Shown here piece by piece: positions 19,541-29,973 of a DNA stretch of 35,191 nucleotides. The notes under the pieces were generated by a model. That model saw only the letters and a program-made list of their open reading frames with translations, was not told the DNA's origin and searched no databases. This DNA is from Geosiphon pyriformis. Taxonomy: Eukaryota > Glomeromycota > Glomeromycetes > Archaeosporales > Geosiphonaceae. The stretch is taken from contig JAAOMT010000106.1 of NCBI GenBank assembly GCA_016748015.1, forward strand, positions 1 to 35,191, in the 5' to 3' direction. Each line of letters begins with the position of its first letter. Positions within the stretch are counted from its first letter, which is position 1. The translations under genes and the position numbers were made by a program.

Positions 19541-21394
19541 TTACTCAAAAATATACAAGTATATACAAAAAAAATTTTTATTTATAACAAAAAATAAAAA
19601 ATTTAAAATGCTATTTTAAATATTAGTTATAATATTTAAAAAAATTATTATTTTTTAAAACTATTTTAAAAATAATAATTTATTAAGTAATATAAAAAAA
19701 TTTTTGAAAAATTTTGATCATAGTTATTTATTTTTTTTATTATTGTAATTATTATTACCAAAACTTAATTTAGTTTTATTAATAATTAAAAAAATACTAA
19801 TTCAAAAAAAAAGGTAAAAATCAAGACTAAAAAAACCCAATTTTAAGATTTAATATAACAAAAAATTTTATAATTCAAACTCCAAAATTAATTTTAAATT
19901 TGATCAATTTAATAAATCTGACAAATTTAATAAATTCAACTGTATTAGTATTACTAATTATAAAAATTTTATTATTATAAATATTATTTTCAGTTTATAT
20001 ATTTTTTTTATTAATTATATTAATAACATATATATTTATTACCAAAATTGAAAAATTTATTAACAAAAAATCAATACTTAAATATAATTTAATAATATAA
20101 AAAAAGCTATTATTACTAACAATTAAAATAATATTAAAACTCTATAAAAAATTATATATTTTCTTTAAAACATAGCAAATTTTTGGTATTAAAATTTAAT
20201 TATAAAACTTAATATGTTTAATATCTTTTAAATAATATTTTTATAATACTTTAGTAATTATAATAATATTATTTGATTACAAAATTACTTTAAAATAATT
20301 AAACAAAAAAATAGTAAAGCTATTATTACTTATTTATAATACTTTAATGATTATTTATATTAAATTTAATCAATTAATACTAATTATTATATTATATTTT
20401 AGATTTAAATTAATTTATTAAAAAATTATGTAGACTATGATTTTATTAAATAGTAAATAAAAACAGTTTAACTTATAATACATATTTAATAACTATAAGT
20501 AAAAATAAATATTTAGTTAAAATATAATAAATATGATTAATTATAAATAAAAACAAATATTTAACAAAATAAATATATGCACAAAGATATAATAATTTAT
20601 GTTATAGATTATAAGTAAAAATAAATATTTAACAAATTACATATATAAAAGTTAAATAATAAGATTATTTAGATTGTTTTATTAACTAAAGACTTTTAAT
20701 TTTAAAAATTGGGCTGTAATTATTAATACAAGTAAAAACAAAAGTAATTTTTTTTGGATTTTTTTAATGTTTTTTAAATTTATAAATCATAAAAAATAAA
20801 TTGTTAATTATATTAATTAGAAGTATTATGTTTATAAATTAATAAATATTAATAATTTATTGTTAATAGTTAATAAGATAAAAATAATTTTATATAAAAT
20901 AAAATTTTGTTTAAAAACAAAAAATATCTTTTTATATATATTACTCTTTTTAAATTTATTAAAAATTATGTATTTGTTTTTACATAAAAATATAAAAACA
21001 AAAATTCAAAAATACAAAAATAGAGTAATTAAATCTTTTTAATAAAATTAATTTAAAAATAATTTTTTAAGTTTTTAATATGTAATTATTAAAAACAAAA
21101 AATTATTTTTTAAAATCTTGTAATTAATTAAGTATTTTTTGAAGATTTTTTATATTATTATGTTAATTTTTTAACTAATATAATATTAAACAAATTTTTA
21201 TAATTTGTTTTAATTATTTAAAATAGTTAAATATATTAATATAAAAAATTAAAATCATATTTTTTTGAAACAATAAGACTTATAATAATATTTAATTTAA
21301 TTTTTTATTTTGTTTAAATATTAAATAAAAAAATTATATATATAATCATATTTTATATTTAAAAATATATATATATTATATTAAATAATATAGA
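19541..21394. other. Very AT-rich block, no recognised gene
   Basis: Almost entirely A and T, with scattered ATTA/TAAAA words. Open frames such as 20860-21042 are Ile/Lys/Asn/Phe-only, as expected by chance at this composition. It contains loosely repeated words at 20490-20638. It could be a LINE too decayed to read, but I cannot align it with the other copies. Confidence 0.5.
20490..20638. repeat. Imperfect direct repeats of ~31 bases
   Basis: Three copies of a word resembling ATTATAAGTAAAAATAAATA followed by TTTAACAAA occur at 20490-20520, 20539-20570 and 20607-20638, with a weaker one near 20450. Spacing is uneven (about 49 and 68 bases), so this is not a simple satellite. Confidence 0.5.
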
Positions 21395-22275
21395 ATTGTG
21401 GCACCTAATTTACATAACAATATTGATTGGTTTAGATTATCTTTGGTGTGGTATTTTAATTTCTATTTGGCAGCCAGTTTCATCAGTAAACCTATTGCTA
21501 ATGCTTGTATATACTTTATAAAAGCTTTATATTATCAGCTTTTTGTTGCTGTCTGTAAGTGCTTGTATAGCAAGTATTATCCAAGTATAGTATATCTGTT
21601 CTGTAGTAATGTTAAGGTTTTAAACCATGCTTTTTCTTGTTCTGCTAACTCTAATGTTCATGTTTGGCTGTTGAATTCTCATGCAGCTGACTGGGGAGGG
21701 GCTTTCTGGTTTTTATGTTTTATTTTTTTGTGTGTCACAACTGCTGTTTTTATGTGCTTTTAATGTTACTATATGTATAGTTTTGTATAAGGATTTTGTT
21801 CTTAATAATTGATACCAAGAATCTTTCTTTGTTTTTAAGAATTCTAAGATTATGAATCAAACTATTGTGGACTTTGTGCACAAGTTTTGCCTTGCTTTTC
21901 AGAATGAAGTTTGGTTAATCCATACTAACCACCAGGCTTTTATAAAAAAAAATGAAATGATTCTATTGGATGGGTCAATTCTGGTTTTGGTTACTGAGTT
22001 TTCTTCAGCACTTTTTGCTGGTGTGGTTAAATTGTTGGGCATTGCTGATGCTTTTGGTGTTAGTTTTGGGCTTTGTAAATTTTTTAGGTTTTTTTCAGGT
22101 AAAAGTAGCATAATTTCAGTTTATATAGGTGCTTAATATTGTTCTGACTAGTTTGAGTGGCTGGTTACATGTAAAAAGTGCATAATTTACACCTAGTTTA
22201 GATTACTTGTATGATGTATTATACTAGATAATATTTGGACTTCACTTGTTAAATGTTAATAAAAAAAAAAATAAT
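21395..22275 (+). pseudogene. LINE copy L2: ORF2 C-terminal end and 3' tail
   Basis: This strongly 5'-truncated copy begins at the point matching about 33890 of copy L5. Frames 21398-21763 and 21852-22136 carry the C-terminal region with the zinc-finger-like block (LFCSNVKVLNHAFSC, the first Cys of the usual CX2C reading Tyr). They end in the conserved SSALFAGVVKLLGIADAFGV segment and stop TAA at 22134-22136. It is less decayed than L1 or L4. After the stop come the hairpin (22146-22166), the TTTGGACTTCACT block and an A-run at about 22261. The C-terminal finger of such LINE proteins is thought to bind nucleic acid during target-primed reverse transcription. Confidence 0.82.
22146..22166 (+). 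repeat. LINE 3' tail hairpin, copy L2
   Basis: Arms GACTAGT and GCTGGTT pair over 7 positions with three G-U pairs. The loop is 7 nt. The stop TAA ends 9 nt upstream. Confidence 0.75.
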
Positions 22276-24595
22276 ATAAAAGTTGTTTTAAAATTATGTA
22301 AGAAAAACTTTTTGTCTTCTTTATTTTATGACTACGACTAAAACAAAGAATAAAAAAACTGCATTTAATATTTTTTCTGAGATATCTAATAAAATTTTAA
22401 CCAGAAAAACTCTTTTTATTGTAAAAACAACTAAACAGAATATTTTAGAAGCTTTTTTTTTACCTAGTAATTGCAAAAAACTGTCTTTAATAGCTACTAA
22501 AGCAACTTTTTTATTTTTAACTGGTTTTTTATCAGTCAAAGTTTTCTCAAAGAAACACACTTGGATTAGTCCCAGTATTGTCTCTACTTTTTCAAAGAGC
22601 CCAAAAATTTTTAATAACAGACTAGTTAACAAGCTAATTTTCTCTTTCATAGCTTCAATACCAAATACTGGCTAACACTTCTTCTTCAAAAAAAATAATT
22701 AATAAAACCAAAAGTTCAGAAAAGTAGAGGCAATCACTTGCATTTGTTATTGTTACACCAAACTTATTTGTAGTTTTAATTGAGATCTTAGATAAGATCT
22801 CTACTGTTTTATCTAACATGTCATCCAAGATAAATTAAGATCAACTACTGATTGTGTTGCTAAATATAGTGCTTTCTGGCAGATCCTCACCAGTTCTAGA
22901 AACAAAACAATTATTTTCTATTAGATCACTTGTTTTTGGGAACTGGGCTGATTAAATAGAAACTGAATAATTTTTTCTTCTTATTTCTGGTGCTGCTATT
23001 GGTGGTACTTGAGAAACTATTGCTAGTTATCAAAGATTTGCTGGGTGGATAGCCTCTACTCTGGTGCTTGGTGTTACTTTCAAAATCAAATTGGCTTATA
23101 TTAAGACTGTTTTTCAGTCTGTACATAGTTTTTTGGATGTAAAATCAGTATTAAAGAACAATGTGAAGCTCTTCTGTACAGAGTTTACTTCTTAAGTGTC
23201 TTTGAAAACTGTATTTTTGGTTGAGCTTACAGATTCTATTTACTTAGTTACTCTCAAAATTGCCAAGTCTTTGGTGGTTTCTGACTTTGGTCTTTTTTTT
23301 GCTGTTGTTGTGCTGCATGATATGTCTTTGAGTGTGTTTGCTGCTAATATTAAGACAGTTTTTGGCATGTTTGGTAATATTACTTGTATTGTGTTAAAGC
23401 TTATTGGCATTTGGCAATATGTGGTTATTGATTTTGAAAAGTTTAGATTTTGCTGTATCTGCTTTGGATTATTGATTAGTTTTAGTGAACAAAAATAGTG
23501 TTAGAATTTTCTTCTTGGTGAATTAGAATAAGATTATTTTGTCTCATAATAGATTTAAGACCAAGCTGTTCAATCTTTTTTCTGACTGTATTGCTTTTAA
23601 AGTTAGTGATTTGGTTTCTCAAGTTAGTAACCAGACATGTTTTATTTTTTGTTTTTCCAATTCTGGTTATTATTTCTAGTTTGTTTTGATTATTTTTGGT
23701 TCTCAGATTAATTTGAATGCTGTTATTGTTAAGACTGGCACATTAAGAAAGTGTTGTATCTAGTGGGAAACACCTAGTTGTTGGCACTGTTTTAGGTGTT
23801 AAAAAATAGACTATTTGGCTGCAAATTGTAAAATGTTTCTGTCTCTTCCTTCCAAAATTCTCAAGACATTTACACTATACTTTGTTAGCTTTAAGTCTTA
23901 TGCCAAAGCTTCTGCTCTTTTAAGCTTCTTTGGGTTTTCACCTCTGTTATCTCTTGCCTCTTTTTTTGTTGTTGTTGGTAATTTTTTGGTGTTGTCTTAT
24001 TTGTTTTCTTTGAAATCTGATTTAACTAAGTTTTCTGTTTTGGTTAAGTCTATTGTTAAACCTATTGGCTCTTTGATTATGATTTTTAAACAGTTTATTA
24101 ATGGTAATTTGGTTTTAAACAGTGTTCTTAGTCTCAAAGTTAATAAACTTGTGGTTTATCTGGGTTTTTTTAGCAAAATTATTGGTAAGTTAAGAAGAAA
24201 AATAGTTTTATTAAAAAAAAGTGTTGTATAAAAGATGTGGACATGTTTGGTAACTTAAATTATCAGGTCGGTATTGATAATAATACATTTTTTAATTTGA
24301 TATTCCTCTGAATACATAAGTTTAATAGTATTAAGACTGATCTCTTAAAAACAACTGAGTGGCTGGTTGGATTAGTCTCTTGTAGTGTTTAATTATTTAA
24401 TATAATTCAGAAGATATTAGTCTTGAATAAGTTTACTTTCATTGTAGCAATGTAATATAGTCTAAACTAGCTTGAATAGCTGGTTACATATAGAAAGCAT
24501 ATGAATCACATTTAGTCTAAAACACTTAGTTTGTTTTTAATTTCTAAATAGTAGTTAGACCACACTTATTAAACTATAATAAAAAAATAATAATA
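22276..24595 (+). pseudogene. LINE-related copy L3: ORF1-type protein with RRM and CCHC, no ORF2
   Basis: Starting at ATG 22328 (MTTTKTKNKKTAF...), the frame is open to 22675 and then continues in other frames. The piece 23196-23498 holds an RRM-like fold (LHDMSLSVFAANIKTVFGMFGNI, then IWQYVVIDFEKF, RNP1-like). Near 23770-23825 a CCHC knuckle reads C-F-R-C ... Y ... C, with His replaced by Tyr and an internal stop. The piece 23815-24231 is a Ser/Leu/Val-rich, coiled-coil-like C-terminal part. After a frame change it ends VAM-stop at 24453-24455, exactly 9 nt before the family hairpin. No RT or endonuclease lies between. ORF1 proteins bind element RNA. This one differs in sequence from ORF1 of copy L5, so it is another subfamily, a deletion derivative or a non-autonomous element. 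Confidence 0.72.
24465..24485 (+). repeat. LINE 3' tail hairpin, copy L3
   Basis: Arms AACTAGC and GCTGGTT pair over all 7 positions (one G-U). The loop is 7 nt. The stop TAA ends 9 nt upstream. Confidence 0.75.
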
Positions 24596-24719
24596 TAAAT
24601 AATTATAATAAAATTAATTATAAAAAATATTTTATATGCAAAAAAAATAAAAACTCATTAAATATAACCAATATATGTATTTTTTTTTATAATACAAAAT
24701 CTGAAATATAATTGTTTAC

Positions 24720-27685
24720 TTAAAATATAGTCTTTAAATATTTAAAAAATTTTAAAACAAGTTTAATATTTATAATTATTATATTTTAATTAAGATTATA
24801 TTTTTAGTTTAATTTTAATATTAAATACTAAACAAATAAAAATTAAAGATAAATAACAAATAATAAAAAATTAAAAAAATATTAACAATTAATATTCTAA
24901 TTTAAAAATCTAAATAAAATTAAATATATATTTTAAATAAATTTTATTTTATAAAAGCATATTTTTATCAAATAATTCAGTTAATTGGTATTCTTTAGAA
25001 GCTAGTTTAAAGTATATTAAAATATATAATAAGTTTATTAAGTTTTTTAAAATATACATATAAACAAAATCAACAAAATAATAACTAATTTTGGTTTTTA
25101 AATAATCACAAAATATATAATAATTTTAACCAAAGTAAAATATTTTCTTTGTTTTTTTAGAAAATTTTTTATGATTCATTATTATGTAAAATAAAAAGGC
25201 ATAAATATTTATGTAAATATAAAATCAACACTAATTTTATGGCAAAAATAAGTAAAGTAGAAATTAATAGAAAAAATCTTTTTTTTTACAATTGGTGTTT
25301 TTATTGATAATATAATTTAAATAAAAAACAATCAGATTTTAACACAATATATTTGAACATTGTTAGTAAGTTTTTTAGAATTAATAACATTTTTATTAAT
25401 TAAAAAATTGTAAATACTTCTTTGTATATTAGTAATTAGTCTATTTTTATTGCCATATATAATAAATCTTATAGATATTTGGAATTTTTTTGTTAACAAA
25501 AAATATATTTAAGTTAAGTTTTGTTAAGACATATTTAGATATTAAGTTTTTTTTGAATTTGGTTTTTAAAAAAGTATTGTTAAATAAACAGTTTTTTTAT
25601 TTGGTTTTAGTAATTTTTTAATTTATAATAAATTATTAAACACAGTTTAATTTTATATTTAAAAGTATATATTAAAAATAAAATATTATAAATAGAAAAA
25701 AGTTTAGATTTAAAACCAATTTGCTCAGAGATTTTCCTAATCAAACTTTATACTATTTATTTTTGTATAAGTTAAAGTTTTTTAAACAGATACAAATAGA
25801 AAGCAAAATAGCTTTAATAGTTTGGTTCTCTAATACAACTAAAATCTTTGACCAATTATTTAAACACTACTTTTTGGATTTACAAGTTTTAAAATAGATA
25901 TTTATAAACTTACTGCAGTACTTAATTAAGCTAAAAGTTAGTTTTATAAACAATTATTTGATGAACATTGTAAAAAATTTTCTAAATAATCAGATTTCTC
26001 TAATCAACAACTTGCTTAGCATATTTTGTAGTTTTTACTACTTTTTAATATCCAAAATTTTGAAATATTTTTATTATTTTAAGATAGTTCATTTTTTGAA
26101 ACATTTTAATATTGTTTTTAAAAACAAGTTATTAGATAAACACAAATTAGTTATAAATTAAAAACTTTTTATTATTAAAAAAAATTAAGTTTTAGAAACT
26201 TAGTACTATTATAACTTAAAAAAGCTTTAGTTTTTATAAATAATTTCTTACTAAATCTAATAAAATTGCTCTTATTTTTAATTGGTTAAATTTTTTGTGT
26301 TTAAAAAAATTTTTAAATATTTAAAAATATTTGCATAAATTGTAAACAGATATTTTTAATGTTTATACTAATAATTCTTTGAATTATTTAAGTATTGTAA
26401 AGATAGCTAATAAAGTAATAGCTTATTTTTCTAATAAAAAATAGATATAAATATAAAGATATATAGACTGTTATCATTAATAATATTGAAATTACAAATA
26501 ATTGTCTTAACATTGAAATGTAATTTTTTTTTGCTTAATAATTTTGCATATAAACAGCCAAGTTATTATAAATATATACATTTTAAAGTTTAAGTTTTAT
26601 TTGTCTGATTTTTGGAACAAGTGTTAAATAAAAAGATATTATATAACTAATTTAATTAAATTGAAAAATATTTTTGTTAAATAAGTAAAAATCAAAAGTT
26701 ATTTGAAGAATATAAACAATAATTGAGCTTATGTTTTTGTATATAATACTATATAGTCTTGTCTTATTTTTTCTGCTAAGATTTATAAGAAGTTTATTGT
26801 AATTAATAGTTAAGTTATATTAAAAAATACTTATTACTTTGTTTATAACATTTATTAAACTATAAATTAAACTAGTATAGTTGTAGTTTAATATTCAAAC
26901 TTTTACATGTTTTTAAAGTTTATTAACAGAACTTTAGTTGTTTTTGGCATATATTTAATAAAAGCAGTATATAAAAAACTATTAGTTATAATTAGAAAAA
27001 ACTTTATAATAAAAGTTATTTAGATGTTTTGTGCTTAATATATAGTAATAATAAACTGCTTGATTATGTTTTTATGTGTTTAAAAAATGTTTTTATTTGT
27101 TTTAAAATTCTGCTGAATTATATTAATCTGTAAAAGTCTTTAATAAGATTTTATTTTCTGTTATTATTCTTGGTATTGTATATTCTTTCTTTGAAGCTTT
27201 TGTGTAAAGACTTTGTTTTTAAGAATTAGACTGATAAAGCAGTATTAATTTTTGGTAATAAAAAAAAACTGTTTTAGTGGTGGTTAATTTTGTTTATTAT
27301 TTAGTCGAAAAGTATTATAATAGATTATAGTTGTTTAAATCAAAGTTCAAAACAAATATAAAAAAAAGTGGCTTAATTAGTAATATAAATATAATAACTG
27401 TTGGTTTTGAAATTTGTTTAATGTTTTGTTAGTTAAAGTTGTTTATTTGCTTAATATTATTAAGTTTTTTATTGTTAGTTTTGAATTGTATAAAGTTTGT
27501 TCAATTTTTTTAAGTATTATTAATAATATAGAGATTTATATAAGTACATAATATTGTCTTAATTGGTTTAAGTGACTGATTGCATATAATAAATATGTAA
27601 ATTATATTTGATTAGATTTGCTTAGTTTGTTTTTGTATATTAAATAGTAATTGAACTGTACTCATTAAATATAAAAATAAAAAAT
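24720..27685 (+). pseudogene. LINE copy L4: extremely AT-rich ORF2 remnant (RT to 3' tail)
   Basis: No long frame survives, but translation in shifting frames follows ORF2 of copy L5. SVNWYSLEASLKYIK (near 24985) is the region after RT motif A. GVFIDNII (about 25300) is RT motif C, with F-V-D-D reduced to F-I-D-N. SYRYLEFF (about 25475) and FPNQTLYY with FKQIQIESK (about 25720-25800) follow. V-Y-T-N-N-S-L (about 26365) is the RNase H start, with its catalytic Asp changed to Asn. The stop TAA is at 27549-27551, then the hairpin (27561-27581) and an A-rich end. The left limit is uncertain. It is the most decayed copy, probably the oldest. Confidence 0.72.
27561..27581 (+). repeat. LINE 3' tail hairpin, copy L4
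   Basis: Arms AATTGGT and ACTGATT pair over 7 positions (two G-U). The loop is 7 nt. The stop TAA ends 9 nt upstream. Confidence 0.75.
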
Positions 27686-28074
27686 TAATTAATTTTGTTA
27701 TTTTATTATTTTTCTATTTAAATAATATTATATACAAAAAAAAGTTTTTAAAGTTAATATAATTTATAAAATAAATTTGATTATACCAAAAATAACAAGT
27801 TTAATAATATTAAATTAAAAAATAAAATTGCAATTTTTTAATTATTTAAGTTTAATTAATAATATAAATTTTTTTTTACATTTTTAATTAGTAATATATA
27901 ATATTTAAAATATAATATTAACTATTTTAAATAATTGATTACATATAAACAAAACATAATTAAATTTTGTTTTTTTATAAAATTATTATAAATTAAAATA
28001 AGCACATTCTAAATATTTCCAAAAAAGTGCAAATTTTGAAAAAAGTTTTTACAGTCTTTATTTTCTCTTATTAT
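27686..28074 (+). repeat. AT-rich spacer with a probable sixth, decayed LINE tail
   Basis: At 27920-27940 the order 7-nt arm, 7-nt loop, 7-nt arm and then ACATATA recurs, as in the other tails, but two of seven pairs are mismatched. The following text (AAACAAAACATAATTAAATTTTG) resembles the tail of copy L1. The remainder to 28074 is AT-rich and probably includes the 5' end of copy L5. Confidence 0.45.
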
Positions 28075-28099
28075 TCAGTTAGATACTTCCAAATTTTTT

Positions 28100-29955
28100 T
28101 TGTTTAAATATAAAACTGCCAATAATAAGGGCATTTTTGTTATGAAAAAATCTAAGAAGAAATCAGTTTTTGGTCCTGCTGCTAGTAACTTTTTTATTAA
28201 GAAAAAGTGCAAAGAAAATGTGTTAAAAGAATTTATTGCTATAATTGGAACTTCTGTTGGGGTTGTCTTTAATAATCTGGCTGGGTATACAAGTGGGAAC
28301 ACCATTAAATCTGAGAGTATAGACATAAAAGAGAAATATTTAGTAGAAAAAACGAGTTTTTGTCAAGGGAATAAAAAAAAATCTAATGATAACAATGCCA
28401 ATATGACTTCCAAAAGACCTAAAAAGATAATTACAAAGCATATTCTTGGAAAACCTCTTAGTACAATTGATTTTGGTGGAATTAGTAATAATGGCAGTAA
28501 TGTTTTGGACAAATTTCTTTTGCTTTCTCCTTCTTTTTTTTCAAACTTATGGTTCAGATTTTGGTTAAGAAGTCTTTTGCTTTAGATATTAATCTTGTAA
28601 TGATAGCTAAAAAATTCTTTTAGAAAAAGTTAAGTTTTGTTAGAAAAATTTTCTCTGGTGTAAATGATTTTAGAGAGGTCTCTATCTTTTCAAAATTTGA
28701 TAAAGTTATTCAGACTTCTTTTACTTCTGAAAAGACAATAATGGCTATAGCAAAATTGGTAAATAATTAGAGTGTTATAGTAAATATCAATCTTAAGCAC
28801 CCTATTAACAATCATACAAATTAGACTATTGTGTTAAAAAAAATTTATGTGAAAACTTCTATTAAGGCTGTGTATGCTGCTGTTTCTAAATTTGGAGTTA
28901 TTAAGTCGATTAAAATACAACTAATAGATTTATAGCAAAGGCAATTATTGAATTGGAGAATCAAAATTAGGCTGATCTTTTGGCTTCTAAGTGGTTTATT
29001 CTTATTGGAAAGAATGCAGTTTGTGTGGTCAAAGCCAATTTAAATAAACAAATATGGGATTTCAAAAATAAATTTAGGGCTTTGTTTTATATACTGCTTG
29101 TAGAAACAACTGCTTATAATATTTGAGAATTTATTGGTTCTGTTGGAAATAAAATGTGTATTATTAATTGTTATCTAGTTATATACACTTGATTTAAATG
29201 CACTGTAGTATGTTTTGATTTTTCTGAATTACTTAATGCTGTCATAGAAACTACTTTAGTTCTAAGAAGTGCCAATTTGTATTGGTCTTGTCTGGGTTTT
29301 TCCAAATATGTTAAGTGTAAAAATTTAGGTTATACATTATTAAATTATAGTCTTGGTAAGAAAAAATATCCTGGTGGTTTGTCTTATAAGATGTTCTTTA
29401 AGAAAAATAAAAGCAGGCTGACATTTATCTATGTCAAATATTCAGTTTTGATTGCCTGTCCTGTTTTTTTTGGTGGTGTGTCTTGGGCTAAAATTGCTGG
29501 TGGAGCTTTTTTTCCCCTTCTTTCTACATATAATGGTTTGACTAATGCTGGTTTTTCTCCGGAAATAAAATCTTCCCTGCTTGTTGTAAATGAATTGGAG
29601 TTGTGTTTGGTTAGTATTGAAAGCAGTCTTACCAGCCTTACAAGACAAATTAGTAAGTTGGTTAAGAGACTAAAATTACTCATATTGGTAGTTTCTCAGT
29701 CTAGCTCTGAATGTCAACTGCTGGTAACCCTCTTATCACAGGATCAGATGGGCAATATAATAATAAAAGAAGACTTGGCTAAAGCCACTAGTGGTAAGAC
29801 TATTATGGTTTTGGGCTTTTTTGTTCCCTTAATGTAATAAGATTGGAAAACATACTGGAAAGTCTCTCTGTTTCTGTATTAAGTTTGTCAGCCCGTTTTG
29901 ACAGTTTGGTTTTGACTAGTGATACATTTCTCCAACTCTTTTTTTAATGAGCAGT
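28100..29955 (+). pseudogene. LINE copy L5 ORF1 (RNA-binding, RRM and CCHC remnant)
   Basis: The N-terminal piece to 28585 is Lys/Ser-rich (KKSKKKSVFGPAASNFF). Its apparent start at 28100 is TTG, so the true ATG is lost or further upstream; the first ATG in frame is at 28142. An RRM-like stretch lies at about 28820-28925 (TIVLKKIYVKTSIKAVYAAV, KFGVIKSIK). A second RRM-like part precedes 29277. The piece 29277-29837 begins with a knuckle remnant, KYVKCKNLGYTLLNYS, where only one Cys remains. VSWAKIAGG and a Leu-heptad region (SIESSLTSLTRQISKLVKRL) follow. The protein would bind element RNA. Frames change several times between 28585 and 29277. Confidence 0.75.
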
Positions 29956-29973
29956 CTAATATAAAAAATTGCT

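Noticed and set aside
20860-21042. Small Ile/Lys-rich frame as a peptide gene
   Set aside because: Composition and length are expected by chance in sequence this AT-rich.
22321-22650. Minus-strand 109-codon frame as a gene
   Set aside because: It is antisense to LINE ORF1 copy L3, which has a consistent domain order on the plus strand.
28100-28102. 28100 as the start codon of LINE ORF1
   Set aside because: The codon is TTG. The first in-frame ATG is at 28142, and family similarity extends upstream of it, so the real start is lost or not identifiable.
29429-29683. Minus-strand frames at 29429-29683
   Set aside because: They are antisense to the ORF1 coiled-coil region of LINE L5 and show no motif.
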